From assembly GCF_009668025.1 (NCBI RefSeq), contig NZ_WJXZ01000006.1, positions 434,001-498,000 of the forward strand: a stretch of 64,000 nt of DNA, in the 5' to 3' direction. Positions 1 to 7,517 of this stretch are shown piece by piece. The DNA is from Larkinella terrae. Lineage in GTDB: Bacteria > Bacteroidota > Bacteroidia > Cytophagales > Spirosomataceae. A model generated the notes under the pieces. The model was not told the DNA's origin. It did no database searches and was given only the letters and a program-made list of their open reading frames with translations. How positions within the stretch are numbered: the stretch's first letter is position 1; every line of letters starts with the position of its first letter. Both the position numbers and the translations under genes were made by a program.

Positions 1-1
1 C

Positions 2-493
2 GCTGGCGGTTCTGAAACCGTCGTTGGCAGTACCGTCGCCAACATCTTCCGACAAGATCTGAAGGATGCGGGCAAGGGCAATGGAGCACATGCCTACAGT
101 TTCGAGGTACCCAACGGTTTGAAAGACGGGCAAACCAGGGCGATGTACGGTCGGGTGCTGGGCAGCACCTACGTGCTGAAAGATTCGGGGAAACCGCTGA
201 CGTGTAATTCCCCAACGCGCTTATCGGCGGAAACCGGTCCGGAGCTTCAGGTGACGGTATTGGGCAACCCGGTTTCGGATCAGCTTCGGGTGGAAATTCG
301 GGGAGTGGAAGGGCGGCTGGTCCGGCTGCAACTCACAGACGCCAGCGGCCGGTTGATCACGCTGCGCCAGATTGAAGCGGCAAAAGCCGTTGAGCAGCAA
401 ACCGTATCGGTTCAGGGAAATCCGTCGGGACTATTGTTGTTGCGGGTTGAAAGCGGGCAGAAACAAGTAACCCTGAAAGTATTGAAACCGTAA
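2..493 (+). CDS. C-terminal part of a secreted protein with a type IX sorting domain (5' partial)
   Basis: The frame is open from the window edge to the TAA at 491-493, so this is the 3' end (about 163 residues) of a longer gene. The first half carries a DLKDAGKGNGAHAYSF module ending in a KPLTC motif, a unit often repeated in large surface proteins of Cytophagales (recalled family pattern). The last 80 or so residues look like a type A C-terminal sorting domain: a GNPVSDQLRVEI strand, an LTDASGR turn and a closing LKVLKP. Such domains direct export through the Por/type IX system and are removed at the cell surface. The catalytic or binding part lies outside the window, so its function cannot be inferred. 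An intrinsic terminator follows 12 bases later. Confidence 0.85.
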   Translation, partial: AGGSETVVGSTVANIFRQDLKDAGKGNGAHAYSFEVPNGLKDGQTRAMYGRVLGSTYVLKDSGKPLTCNSPTRLSAETGPELQVTVLGNPVSDQLRVEIRGVEGRLVRLQLTDASGRLITLRQIEAAKAVEQQTVSVQGNPSGLLLLRVESGQKQVTLKVLKP

Positions 494-505
494 AAAATTA
501 GAAAC

Positions 506-546
506 AACCAAAAAGGCGCGGGTCGATGATCCGCGCCTTTTTGGTT
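506..546 (+). terminator. Intrinsic terminator after the type IX cargo gene
   Basis: A perfect 16-bp inverted repeat (506-521 against 531-546) surrounds a 9-nt loop. The GC core GGCGCGG/CCGCGCC is followed by TTTTT on the plus strand. The position directly after the stop codon fits a rho-independent terminator. The flanking A and T runs make it able to work in both directions. Confidence 0.85.
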
Positions 547-642
547 ATAGGGATTGTCTCCGGCGACTGATCCGGTTAAATCGTCCATCCGGAGTAACTT
601 TGCAGGAAATAAAAAAGCCCGCTGGTGGGTGGGCCAGGTGCT

Positions 643-990
643 TTAGGCAGCCATTGCCAGATCCGGAGCCATGTCGCGGGTAGGAGCCAGGCTGATGTGA
701 TCTGCCACCTGCTGCAAGGCCAGGTCGCGTTCTTCAATGGATTTATACCGCTGCGTTCCTTTCAGAAGAGAATCGTTTTTTATGTAGAGATTGAAGCGGA
801 GGTCGCCGGGCAAATCCCAGGTTGAATAATTCTCTACCACCGGACCATGTCGGCGGGTGGCGCTGATCGCCCTGAGGCAATCTTCTTTGCACAGGAACGG
901 TTCGCTAATCAGGATGGAATCATTCTTTTCCATTACCTTAAACTGGTACCGGTTGCCGATTTTCGGCTGGTTTTCAATCAGGAAATACAT
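643..990 (-). CDS. YegP-like (DUF1508) protein with two repeats
   Basis: A 115-residue cytoplasmic protein. Two degenerate copies of a YegP/DUF1508-like unit can be read: residues about 14-55 (YQFKVMEKNDSILISEPF and so on, with the RAISATRRHG helix) and about 65-100 (LRFNLYIKNDSLLKGTQRY with the ALQQVADH helix). The family is small alpha/beta proteins of unknown biochemical role, often in tandem. The ATG at 988-990 begins MYFLIENQPK. It stands alone, with 282 bases without a gene on its upstream side, and has no visible partner. The family call rests on the alternating strand pattern and spacing. Confidence 0.65.
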   Translation of the reverse strand: MYFLIENQPKIGNRYQFKVMEKNDSILISEPFLCKEDCLRAISATRRHGPVVENYSTWDLPGDLRFNLYIKNDSLLKGTQRYKSIEERDLALQQVADHISLAPTRDMAPDLAMAA

Positions 991-1272
991 CGTATTTGTA
1001 TGTTAGTCGCGTTTCTTAAAAAACCGTAATTAAGACTATGCGCTAAAGTCCGGCAAACTATTTTCGCCGGATTCAGACAGCTCATTATCATTAATTAGAG
1101 TACAACGGTTTCGTAATGCAACTATAATACATTTGTGGCTATATTTCAAGTGTTATGATATAAAAATATTATATAGCTGATTGGGTGGTAGGTTAGTGTT
1201 GTTAATATGCGGTTAGGATTGGTAACCACGCTACTAGAACGGCCCGCGAATGCAGGCTATTTAACAGCGCAA
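991..1272. other. Gene-free AT-rich spacer
   Basis: This stretch has no open frame of protein-like composition on either strand. It is AT-rich in the middle (about 1080-1200) and probably holds the promoter of the YegP-like gene and the 3' end of the response regulator transcript. I could not assign a promoter box or a terminator. Confidence 0.4.
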
Positions 1273-1689
1273 TTATTGGGCAACCTGAAAAAGTTGAGCC
1301 GTCATTTCCGGATTGGAAACCGGGAGTAATTCCTGAAGCTGGTCGAGCAGCCGTTGGTTCGAAAAGGGTTTTTGCAGAAAAGCATCGGGTGAAGCGTCCA
1401 CAATGCCCTGGCGGACGATGGTCCGCTCAGCAGCCGACATTAAAATGACCGGTGGCCGACCCAAACGGCTGTGCAGAAAATGCAAGACATCCAAACCGCT
1501 CAGCCGGGGCATCATCAAGTCCAGCAAGATGAGATCCACCGTATGGCCGGGAGTGTTGATCCACTTGAGCGCTTCCAGGCCGTCGCCAGCAACAATAACC
1601 TGATAACCTGCCCGGGTTAATTGAATGGTGAGCAGCATTCGGCTGGTCGCTTCGTCGTCGACGACCAGAATCCGTTGTTTTTTTTTCAT
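1273..1689 (-). CDS. Receiver-only response regulator
   Basis: A single CheY-like receiver domain of 138 residues. The acidic pocket D11-D12-E13 (VVDDE), the phosphoacceptor D57 (LILLDLMMP), S85 (ILMSAAE) and K107 (FLQKPF) are all present, so it should be phosphorylated. No output domain follows, so it probably passes the signal by protein contact, as a phosphorelay intermediate or CheY/SpoF-like switch. No kinase gene is adjacent. The leader has a 6-bp hairpin (1697-1712) only 7 bases before the ATG, which could affect translation. Confidence 0.9.
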   Translation of the reverse strand: MKKKQRILVVDDEATSRMLLTIQLTRAGYQVIVAGDGLEALKWINTPGHTVDLILLDLMMPRLSGLDVLHFLHSRLGRPPVILMSAAERTIVRQGIVDASPDAFLQKPFSNQRLLDQLQELLPVSNPEMTAQLFQVAQ

Positions 1690-1696
1690 GGAGGGT

Positions 1697-1712
1697 GCTA
1701 CCTTGCGGTAGC
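1697..1712 (-). promoter_or_regulatory. Short hairpin in the response regulator leader
   Basis: GCTACC (1697-1702) and GGTAGC (1707-1712) pair across a 4-nt loop. On the minus strand the hairpin ends 7 bases before the ATG at 1689. It lies where a ribosome would bind, so it may limit initiation. Function is inferred from position only. Confidence 0.35.
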
Positions 1713-2245
1713 CTTATAGTACACGTTACCTTATGTCGATGCTACCGGAGGCCTGGTTGTTGGGATCGTTGACAGCAGTCCTGTAACGCGTGGCTGAAAG
1801 GGCCTTTAAAGATGATTTTTTAGGAATTAATAGACAAGAATGAGGAGCTTAAATTCGAAAATTAAGTAAAAAAGTGAGTTTTCGGTATGGAAATTATAGG
1901 CATATCCGCTAGGTAATGGTTGTAGACCGACGGATCATTCTACTTAGTTTTCACGCGGCCGCGTTCGTGTTTGCGCCAGACGAACGGGCAAACGGGTTTT
2001 TCGGAAAAAGATTTCTAGTTTTTCGGCTGTCATGCCTGAAAACTGAAACCATTATTCCCTTCTCTGAGGATAAATCTAATTATCAGACAGTCGGAGTTTT
2101 AAAGCGGATCGCAGTACGGGAGCGGGCATTATTTTCAGGGCGCCCTGAATGAATGAGAAGGGTGAAGTGGAAATAAAGCGGTGTTATCAGGACCAACTGA
2201 AACGCGCAAGTGGCCCTGACCAATCAACAACTGTTCAGCGGCTGA
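1713..2245. other. Gene-free region containing a 16-bp palindrome
   Basis: No convincing gene is present. A 78-codon plus-strand frame at 1916-2152 lacks protein-like composition and was not accepted. The notable site is the perfect palindrome TTCAGGGCGCCCTGAA at 2134-2149, about 100 bases beyond the stop of the EthD-like gene. It could be a terminator stem without a loop or a protein-binding dyad. Confidence 0.4.
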
Positions 2246-2653
2246 TTATTTGACCACCTCACTCACCAGAATGACGGGACTGATATTGGTGTAATTCGGA
2301 AAATCGGCCCGAATGGCGTCACGGTTTGGCGCGATAGCCGCCTGATAGTCGCTTAAGCTTTTTACGTAAAATGTGCCGATTGCCATAAAAGGAAGCGGTT
2401 GATTGGGAATACCGCTGGAAAGTCCTTTTTCAATGGTGTATTTAACCAGATTGGTCCCTAAAAAACCGGCCACCATTGGCATGTGCCTGGTTTCGTAATA
2501 CTCCATGTTAAACGTTTTCCCTTCGGCATACGGGTACATGATGGATACTTTAATTAAGCCTTTTTCAACAGTAGCCGTGTTGCGCTTTTCCTGGCCAAAC
2601 GCGACCGAACAAATGATTAAAAGAAGAAACGGTACAAGCAGATTGAATTTCAT
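2246..2653 (-). CDS. Secreted EthD-family protein
   Basis: About 135 residues starting at the ATG of 2651-2653; a TTG two codons upstream is less likely. Residues 1-20 (MKFNLLVPFLLLIICSVAFGQ) form a Sec signal peptide, placing it in the periplasm. The rest matches the EthD-like dimeric alpha/beta barrel: KVSIMYPYAEGKTFNMEYY, then the HMPMVAGFLG segment, then a FMAIGTFYVKSLSDYQAA strand-helix. EthD-type proteins are small ferredoxin-like barrels whose substrate is rarely known. It is transcribed divergently from a LysR regulator 124 bases away, which may control it. Confidence 0.75.
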   Translation of the reverse strand: MKFNLLVPFLLLIICSVAFGQEKRNTATVEKGLIKVSIMYPYAEGKTFNMEYYETRHMPMVAGFLGTNLVKYTIEKGLSSGIPNQPLPFMAIGTFYVKSLSDYQAAIAPNRDAIRADFPNYTNISPVILVSEVVK

Positions 2654-2720
2654 AATCAATTCAGTTTAGTGGTGAAAGGGTTGATTTGAAGTCTTATTCC
2701 GCAAATATCCCAACTCGGTT

Positions 2721-2728
2721 TATATTTG
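2721..2728 (+). promoter_or_regulatory. Bacteroidota -7 type promoter box for the LysR gene
   Basis: TATATTTG matches the Bacteroidota TAnnTTTG -7 consensus exactly and lies 49 bases before the LysR start, in the region shared with the divergent EthD-like gene. No well-spaced -33 TTTG was found, so the assignment rests on the -7 box alone. Confidence 0.5.
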
Positions 2729-2777
2729 CAAAACGCTATTTTTCGATGAAATCAATCGGAAAAATCGATTTAGAAAG

Positions 2778-3644
2778 ATGGAATTAAGACAGCTTAAATA
2801 TTTCCTGAAAGCCAAAGAACTATTAAATTTTACGGAAGCTGCCCGGTTTTTAAATATTAGTCAAAGTACGCTATCGCAGCAAATTAAGCAGCTGGAAGAT
2901 GAATTAAATGTTCCTTTGTTTAACCGGATTGGCAAACGAATCACTCTTACCGAAGCTGGTAAACTGTTTGGTGAATATGCGTTGCAGAGTATAAATAGAG
3001 CAAATGAAGGATTATTGCTTTTGCAGGATCTGAAAAACCTGAATACGGGAAAAATTACCATCGGCGTAATTTATTCTATGCGAATTCTTTTTGCCAAAAC
3101 CCTGATTCAGTTTGCCACGCAATACCCCAATATTAAAGTCCAGGTTGTATTTGGCACCACCAAAGACCTGCTCGAAAAGCTTAATTTACACCAGTTTGAC
3201 TTCGTGTTGACGTTTTATGAAAAAGCCAAAGAACCGCATCTGAAATACCAAACCCTTTTAAGCGCAAATATGGTCTTGGTAACGGCTAAAAAATCAGCCC
3301 TGGCTCACAAAAGCAACATATCGCTTGAGGAAGTGGCCGCGCTGCCACTGGCTTTACCTTTCAGCGGTTCCAGTACGATTCAGTTTTTTGAGGAGTCATT
3401 CGGCCAAAAAAATCTGAACCCGAATATTTGCATGGAAATAAATGATATACCTACCTTATTCGAAATTGTAAAAACCGGTCGCTGGCATACCATATTAAGT
3501 GAAACCAGTTTAAACGATCCGGAGGTTGTCGGTATCCCGATTAAAGGAAAAAACATGCGACGAACCATTATGATTATTTCACTCAAAGAAGCTTACGAAA
3601 AGAAAGCCGTGAAAAAACTCTATGAGCTAATGACTACCATGTAA
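2778..3644 (+). CDS. LysR-family transcriptional regulator
   Basis: A 288-residue regulator. Residues 1-60 are the LysR winged helix (MELRQLKYFLKAKELLNFTEA, then SQSTLSQQIKQLEDELNVPLF and TEAG). Residues about 90-288 form the two-lobed periplasmic-binding-protein-like effector domain. It probably senses a small molecule and acts on the divergent EthD-like gene, the usual LysR arrangement. The ATG at 2778 has an AGAAAG stretch directly upstream. The effector is not predictable from sequence. Confidence 0.92.
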   Translation: MELRQLKYFLKAKELLNFTEAARFLNISQSTLSQQIKQLEDELNVPLFNRIGKRITLTEAGKLFGEYALQSINRANEGLLLLQDLKNLNTGKITIGVIYSMRILFAKTLIQFATQYPNIKVQVVFGTTKDLLEKLNLHQFDFVLTFYEKAKEPHLKYQTLLSANMVLVTAKKSALAHKSNISLEEVAALPLALPFSGSSTIQFFEESFGQKNLNPNICMEINDIPTLFEIVKTGRWHTILSETSLNDPEVVGIPIKGKNMRRTIMIISLKEAYEKKAVKKLYELMTTM

Positions 3645-3710
3645 TGTTTTACGCCCCGGTTTTTCCTTTAATCGTGATTTAACCGCCAACTATCTTTAAA
3701 CATCTGTTAT

Positions 3711-4823
3711 TTAAAATGGGGTAGTTTGCGCGTTACCTTTTTGAACACCTTCTTCGGTTCGGGGAAGAAAAACCGTACTCAGATTTTGACGGGCTTCGGC
3801 CTGCACGCGTTCGATAAACGGACGAAAGTTTTTGTTATAATCCTGAAACGCTGACTCGATATTTCCGTCGTTTTTCTGGAATGCATCGGCTAAGGCGGCA
3901 GCCCCGCTCATCGCCAGTGAACCTCCCATGCCCGCAGCCGGTGATGCACAATAGGCAGCATCGCCCACCAAAGCCACCCGGCCTTTTGTCCAGGACGGCA
4001 TTTTGATTTGGTAGAATTCAACGAAGTAAAAATTGTCCGCCTGCTCCATTTCTGCCAGGAGTTCGGCCGTGCGCCAGCTTTGTCCGGCAAACTGCTCAAG
4101 AATCAACTGCCGTTGCTGCTCCTTGTTGCGGTAATCATACGGGATTTCACTGTCTGCAACAAAGCTGAAAATAATATCCGTATTGTTCCTGTAGGCATTT
4201 AAGGTAATCGATTTGCCCGGCACCCGGAACAGTTGCATCGTTCCCGGTTTGATCAATGGCTTATTCAAAATGGTGAGCGAGCCATACGCATTCAAAAAAT
4301 GGGCATAATCCGCTTCCCCACCAAACCAAAGTCTTCTCACACCTGAGTGGACTCCATCGCAACCCAGCACCAGATGAAAAGAGCGTTGCGGGCCATTTTT
4401 AAAATGAACGGTCATCCCATCTCCGGTTTCGTGAAGGGCCGTAATGCTGTCGTTAAACAGAAACGTAACGTCGTTTTGCAACTCTCTGAACAGAATTCCG
4501 ATGAAGGCATCCCGCTCGATTTCTATTTCGTCAGACCCTTCGTCCGCCATCCGGATCGAGCCCTCCGTCAGATCGTCGCCATTCTTAAACTCGACCAGGT
4601 CAACGTGTAAGCGGTGTTTCTTTAGCTGGTCAAACAGACCCATGCGTTTCAAAACCGCAATCGTTTCGCCTTTGAAATCCACGGCTGCACCCGTAATCCG
4701 GGGCTCCGGAGCCATTTCGACCACCGTTACCCGATATCCTAACTGATTCATCCACCAGGCCGCGCCAAGCCCGGCGATGCTGGCACCCGAAATGAGCACA
4801 TGGTTCCCTTTTTGTAAGTCCAT
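3711..4823 (-). CDS. FAD-dependent aromatic-type monooxygenase
   Basis: About 370 residues, starting at the ATG of 4821-4823 so that the FAD-binding motif sits at the usual N-terminal place. The dinucleotide fold GASIAGLGAAWW comes first, followed by a VVEMAPEPR acidic end. The middle carries LVLGCDGVHSGVRRL and the C-terminal FAD site reads GRVALVGDAAYCASPAAGMG. This order is that of PHBH/TetX-like class A flavin monooxygenases, which hydroxylate aromatic or polycyclic compounds with NAD(P)H and O2. It is directly downstream of an AraC regulator with a 77-base gap on the same strand, so the two are probably one unit. The substrate is unknown; TetX-type antibiotic modification is possible but not supported specifically. 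Confidence 0.87.
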   Translation of the reverse strand: MDLQKGNHVLISGASIAGLGAAWWMNQLGYRVTVVEMAPEPRITGAAVDFKGETIAVLKRMGLFDQLKKHRLHVDLVEFKNGDDLTEGSIRMADEGSDEIEIERDAFIGILFRELQNDVTFLFNDSITALHETGDGMTVHFKNGPQRSFHLVLGCDGVHSGVRRLWFGGEADYAHFLNAYGSLTILNKPLIKPGTMQLFRVPGKSITLNAYRNNTDIIFSFVADSEIPYDYRNKEQQRQLILEQFAGQSWRTAELLAEMEQADNFYFVEFYQIKMPSWTKGRVALVGDAAYCASPAAGMGGSLAMSGAAALADAFQKNDGNIESAFQDYNKNFRPFIERVQAEARQNLSTVFLPRTEEGVQKGNAQTTPF

Positions 4824-4900
4824 TGTATATGCGTTTTTTTTTGCACAAAGGAACCTCATCAAAGTAGGATTGGAAATGGCTGGACCGGGTAAGTATTGGA

Positions 4901-5776
4901 CTAATCGCGGTTTTTCATCCGAAAGGACAACGCCGTCATGCCGGTCACTTTCGTAAAGAGCCGGGAAAAATACGGGTAATCGTCATAGCCCAGTTCAGCG
5001 GCAATTTCTTTCACTGATTGATCGGAATGATAGAGCAATTGCTTGGCTTCCAGAATAATACGGTGCTGAATGTGATGAGAAACGGACTGGCCAGTGGCGG
5101 TTTTAACGCATTCATTCAGGTAAGCGGTCGATAGGTTCAGCCTCTGCGCGTATTCGGCCGGGCGTTTGGTCGTGGTAAAATGGCGTTCCAATTGTTCCCT
5201 GAAGGCTTTGGTTATCAGATCAAAACGCGAAAGTTTGCCGGTAGATTTGGTTTGCGTTAAATAGGTCGAAAGGATCAGGGCAACCAGGGCATTGCAGGCA
5301 TCTTTCAGGATGGAGTGACGAAATCTATCAGCCTTCCGTTCAGCCACTTTCAGGCAAAGAGCTGCGGCTTCGGCAAGGAGGGCCGCTGTTTCGGGTGCTA
5401 ATGCTAGCGGTTTTACGGGAACCAGTTCTTCCAGCCATTTCAGATACTCAGGGTTCAGATTTTCATTTGTCATCGCCAAACTTACGACGGTTACCTGGTC
5501 AGCGGCTGTGGTGCGGTGCACCTGATCAGGGTGAATGTAGATGACCGACGAGGGCTCCATCTGGTACTGTTGAAAATCAATTTCAATATGAACCGTTCCT
5601 TTTTCGAGCAGATGGAATGTGTGCGTGTTGTGCCGGTGCGATTGTCGATCTTCTGCAACGGGGTTGGCGTAATCCAGCGGAGGTAAATGCCGGAAGGATA
5701 TTTTTTCAATGGCAATCCCCGCGTCCAGGTCGTCGGTCATCGCGTTGACCGGTATGGATTTCGTTTTTTTTGCCAT
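4901..5776 (-). CDS. AraC-family regulator upstream of the flavin monooxygenase
   Basis: A 291-residue regulator. The N-terminal part is a cupin-like sensor (SHRHNTHTFHLLEKG, then YIHPDQVHR), and the last ~100 residues hold the two helix-turn-helix units of AraC (AEYAQRLNLSTAYLNECVK and VKEIAAELGYDDYPYFSRLF). It starts at the ATG of 5774-5776. The flavin monooxygenase follows on the same strand and is the likely target gene. The ligand is unknown. Confidence 0.9.
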   Translation of the reverse strand: MAKKTKSIPVNAMTDDLDAGIAIEKISFRHLPPLDYANPVAEDRQSHRHNTHTFHLLEKGTVHIEIDFQQYQMEPSSVIYIHPDQVHRTTAADQVTVVSLAMTNENLNPEYLKWLEELVPVKPLALAPETAALLAEAAALCLKVAERKADRFRHSILKDACNALVALILSTYLTQTKSTGKLSRFDLITKAFREQLERHFTTTKRPAEYAQRLNLSTAYLNECVKTATGQSVSHHIQHRIILEAKQLLYHSDQSVKEIAAELGYDDYPYFSRLFTKVTGMTALSFRMKNRD

Positions 5777-5832
5777 CGGTTTGAGTTCCCTTTATGGATA
5801 TTTCAAAAATCTTTCCTGATTCGTAGCAAGCA

Positions 5833-5934
5833 TCATTGAGCTACTTTTTTATAAATACGGCCTCCGGTCAATTCGTTCAGGGTTTCATCCATTTTATTGA
5901 TCAAGTCATCGCGCCCGGTGTGCATGCGATGCAT
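5833..5934 (-). CDS. Possible 33-residue protein or gene remnant
   Basis: A short minus-strand frame starts at the ATG of 5932-5934 and ends with TGA at 5833-5835. It reads MHRMHTGRDDLINKMDETL and continues ELTGGRIYKKVAQ. The composition is protein-like: charged, amphipathic and without low complexity. The frame upstream is closed by a TGA at 5956-5958. It may be a true microprotein or the C-terminal scrap of a decayed gene. I do not recognise it. Confidence 0.3.
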   Translation of the reverse strand: MHRMHTGRDDLINKMDETLNELTGGRIYKKVAQ

Positions 5935-5992
5935 AGGCCCGGGTACCGGATAGTGTCATTCAGAACGTGTACGCCAGTTAGTGCGAAGTGGT

Positions 5993-6946
5993 TTAAGATT
6001 CCTTCCTGATCCACAAATCCCCATTTTTCGTCCCGAGTCTGGACAGGTGACCTTGCTCGGTCAGGTTCTGCAAATAGGCTTCACTTTCCGGGCGGGAAAC
6101 ACCCGACAGTTCCGAAAACTCACGCGCGGTCAGGGTAGGGTAGTGGGCGAATAAAGGCTGCCATTGGTGATCGATCTCCCTCTTTTGAATGGAAGGATGG
6201 ACCTTTTTTAGCGCATTTTCATAAACACTGTAGGGTTTTGTTCCGTAGACAAATTCCTGATTACCCGCATCCGTGCCGAAAAATAGGGACGGAAAACCGC
6301 GTACGCCCAGCTCCTGCCCAAGTTTTAAGTCGTCCCGAAATTGCGTTTGGGCTTCTCCTTCGAAATCCGCTTTCAGTCTGTCAACCGCTAACCCGACAAA
6401 TTGGGCAGCCTCCGCCAGATGCTCCCACCGGGTAATATTCTTCTTTTGCAGAAAAACCATCTCGCGGATTTTTCGCAGAAAGCGAATGGCCATTTCCGGA
6501 CTCTGCAACTGGGCGGCCTTGAAGGCAATGGACGGCGGAAAGGACGAATGCAGCGGATCTTCGAGCCAGACATCGCCGTCAATGGGCATGTCATAATGCT
6601 GACTTACCTCGTCCCAGTGTTGGGCGACATCCGACGGCTTGCTGATGCCACCGCTATTGTAACTCCAGTCGGGGAGGAGCCCACCCATCCGGTATTCTAT
6701 TTCCAGCGCATGGCCATATTCGAGTTTCAGCCTGCGGAGTTGGGGTTCGATTCCCCAGCACGATGAACAGATTGGGTCGGTAAAATAACTAATTTTAACC
6801 GGTTTTTTCGTCGGCGAAACCGCCTGAACCGGCGACGCCAGCGTTGAATCAGGTCGCTCGCAAAGTCCCGTTTCGATGTCGCACAAAAGCGGATTTTGCA
6901 TTTTATGGTCTGCGATGGGATCATTAGGAAGTTTTATTGGTTCCAT
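5993..6946 (-). CDS. DsbA-family (FrnE/SpxH-like) thiol oxidoreductase
   Basis: A 317-residue thioredoxin-fold protein. The active site is C60-S-S-C63 in SYFTDPICSSCWGIEPQ, and the cis-proline loop is VRGFPSLFFG near residue 217, with the inserted helical domain between. The N-terminal tail has an extra pair of cysteines in LLCDIETGLCE. The last 60 residues (TAREFSELSGVSRPESEAYL) resemble a small helical or winged-helix extension. There is no signal peptide, so it should act in the cytoplasm, as FrnE and SpxH/YjbH proteins do in redox stress or protein turnover. It is transcribed away from an HxlR redox regulator, which probably controls it. Confidence 0.88.
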   Translation of the reverse strand: MEPIKLPNDPIADHKMQNPLLCDIETGLCERPDSTLASPVQAVSPTKKPVKISYFTDPICSSCWGIEPQLRRLKLEYGHALEIEYRMGGLLPDWSYNSGGISKPSDVAQHWDEVSQHYDMPIDGDVWLEDPLHSSFPPSIAFKAAQLQSPEMAIRFLRKIREMVFLQKKNITRWEHLAEAAQFVGLAVDRLKADFEGEAQTQFRDDLKLGQELGVRGFPSLFFGTDAGNQEFVYGTKPYSVYENALKKVHPSIQKREIDHQWQPLFAHYPTLTAREFSELSGVSRPESEAYLQNLTEQGHLSRLGTKNGDLWIRKES

Positions 6947-7072
6947 GGTAAATTCTTATTTAGTTTTTCGAAAGGGCGTTTGGAAAGCCGTTGCCATCGC
7001 CGTTCGCAAAAGCCCCGAATACTGTTTTTGCTCCCGGCGACGCCCGATTTTATCAAATGCGTAACTTGGCTG

Positions 7073-7103
7073 CAAAGTTGGGAATGGCGTGGGAGCCTGT
7101 CAA
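7073..7103 (-). promoter_or_regulatory. Putative promoter of the DsbA-like gene
   Basis: On the minus strand CAACTTTG (7073-7080) is one base off the TAnnTTTG -7 box. A TTG (7101-7103) lies 20 bases upstream, close to the spacing expected for the -33 element. The adjacent HxlR inverted repeat (7105-7124) would let the regulator block this promoter. Confidence 0.45.
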
Positions 7104-7104
7104 T

Positions 7105-7124
7105 TAGTCAGAAAAAGTTGACTA
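7105..7124. promoter_or_regulatory. Candidate HxlR operator
   Basis: The perfect inverted repeat TAGTCA (7105-7110) and TGACTA (7119-7124) is separated by 8 bases. It overlaps the first base of the hxlR-type start codon and touches the -33 position of the divergent DsbA promoter. HxlR/DUF24 regulators are known to bind short dyads of this kind in their own promoter. Binding is inferred. Confidence 0.5.
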
Positions 7125-7426
7125 TGGGAGAAATACAAAAAAGTGATACGGTTTGTCCGGCTGAAGAGCTGTTGAAAATACTTTCCGGGAAGTGGAAGCC
7201 TCAGCTTTTCAGGCTAGCGCTGGATGGACCGCTGCGCTTCAATTCGTTGCTGCGGCAGGTGGAAGGTTCCAACAAGCAATCGCTGGCTATGGCCTTGAAA
7301 GAGTTAGTAGAAGAAGGCTACCTGGACAAGGTGATTATTAAGGCCAAACCCCTGCACATTGAATATACCTTATCCGCGCGGGGGAGGACATTAATTCCGG
7401 TTTTTAAGCAATTGGAAATTTTATAA
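7124..7426 (+). CDS. HxlR/DUF24-family redox-type regulator
   Basis: A 100-residue winged-helix protein starting at the ATG of 7124-7126; a longer upstream frame is not protein-like. The HxlR pattern is clear: CPAEELLKILSGKWKPQLFRLALDGPLRFNSLL, then KQSLAMALKELVEEGYL and a wing ending EYTLSARGRTLIPV. The single C11 near the N-terminus is the position used by YodB/QsrR-type members to sense quinones, aldehydes or disulphide stress. It faces the DsbA-like gene, and the shared region has a 6-bp dyad over its own start, which suggests autoregulation. Confidence 0.9.
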   Translation: MGEIQKSDTVCPAEELLKILSGKWKPQLFRLALDGPLRFNSLLRQVEGSNKQSLAMALKELVEEGYLDKVIIKAKPLHIEYTLSARGRTLIPVFKQLEIL

Positions 7427-7517
7427 AATATTGATCATCAGCTTGAAGCTGACTCAAATCCGGGTACTTATCGGGAATCGTTTTGTTGCCCGAATCAATC
7501 CAGCCTTAGAATATCCC

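Noticed and set aside
1916-2152. A 78-codon frame in the gap before the EthD-like gene
   Set aside because: The composition is erratic, it has no family pattern, and it runs through a 16-bp palindrome.
2685-2728. A complete -33/-7 promoter for the LysR gene
   Set aside because: TTTG at 2685-2688 is 32 bases from the TATATTTG box, too far for a -33 element, so only the -7 box was reported.
3711-4823. Calling the flavin monooxygenase a tetracycline-inactivating TetX enzyme
   Set aside because: The FAD motifs are shared by the whole class A group; nothing in the sequence or the neighbours shows tetracycline as substrate.
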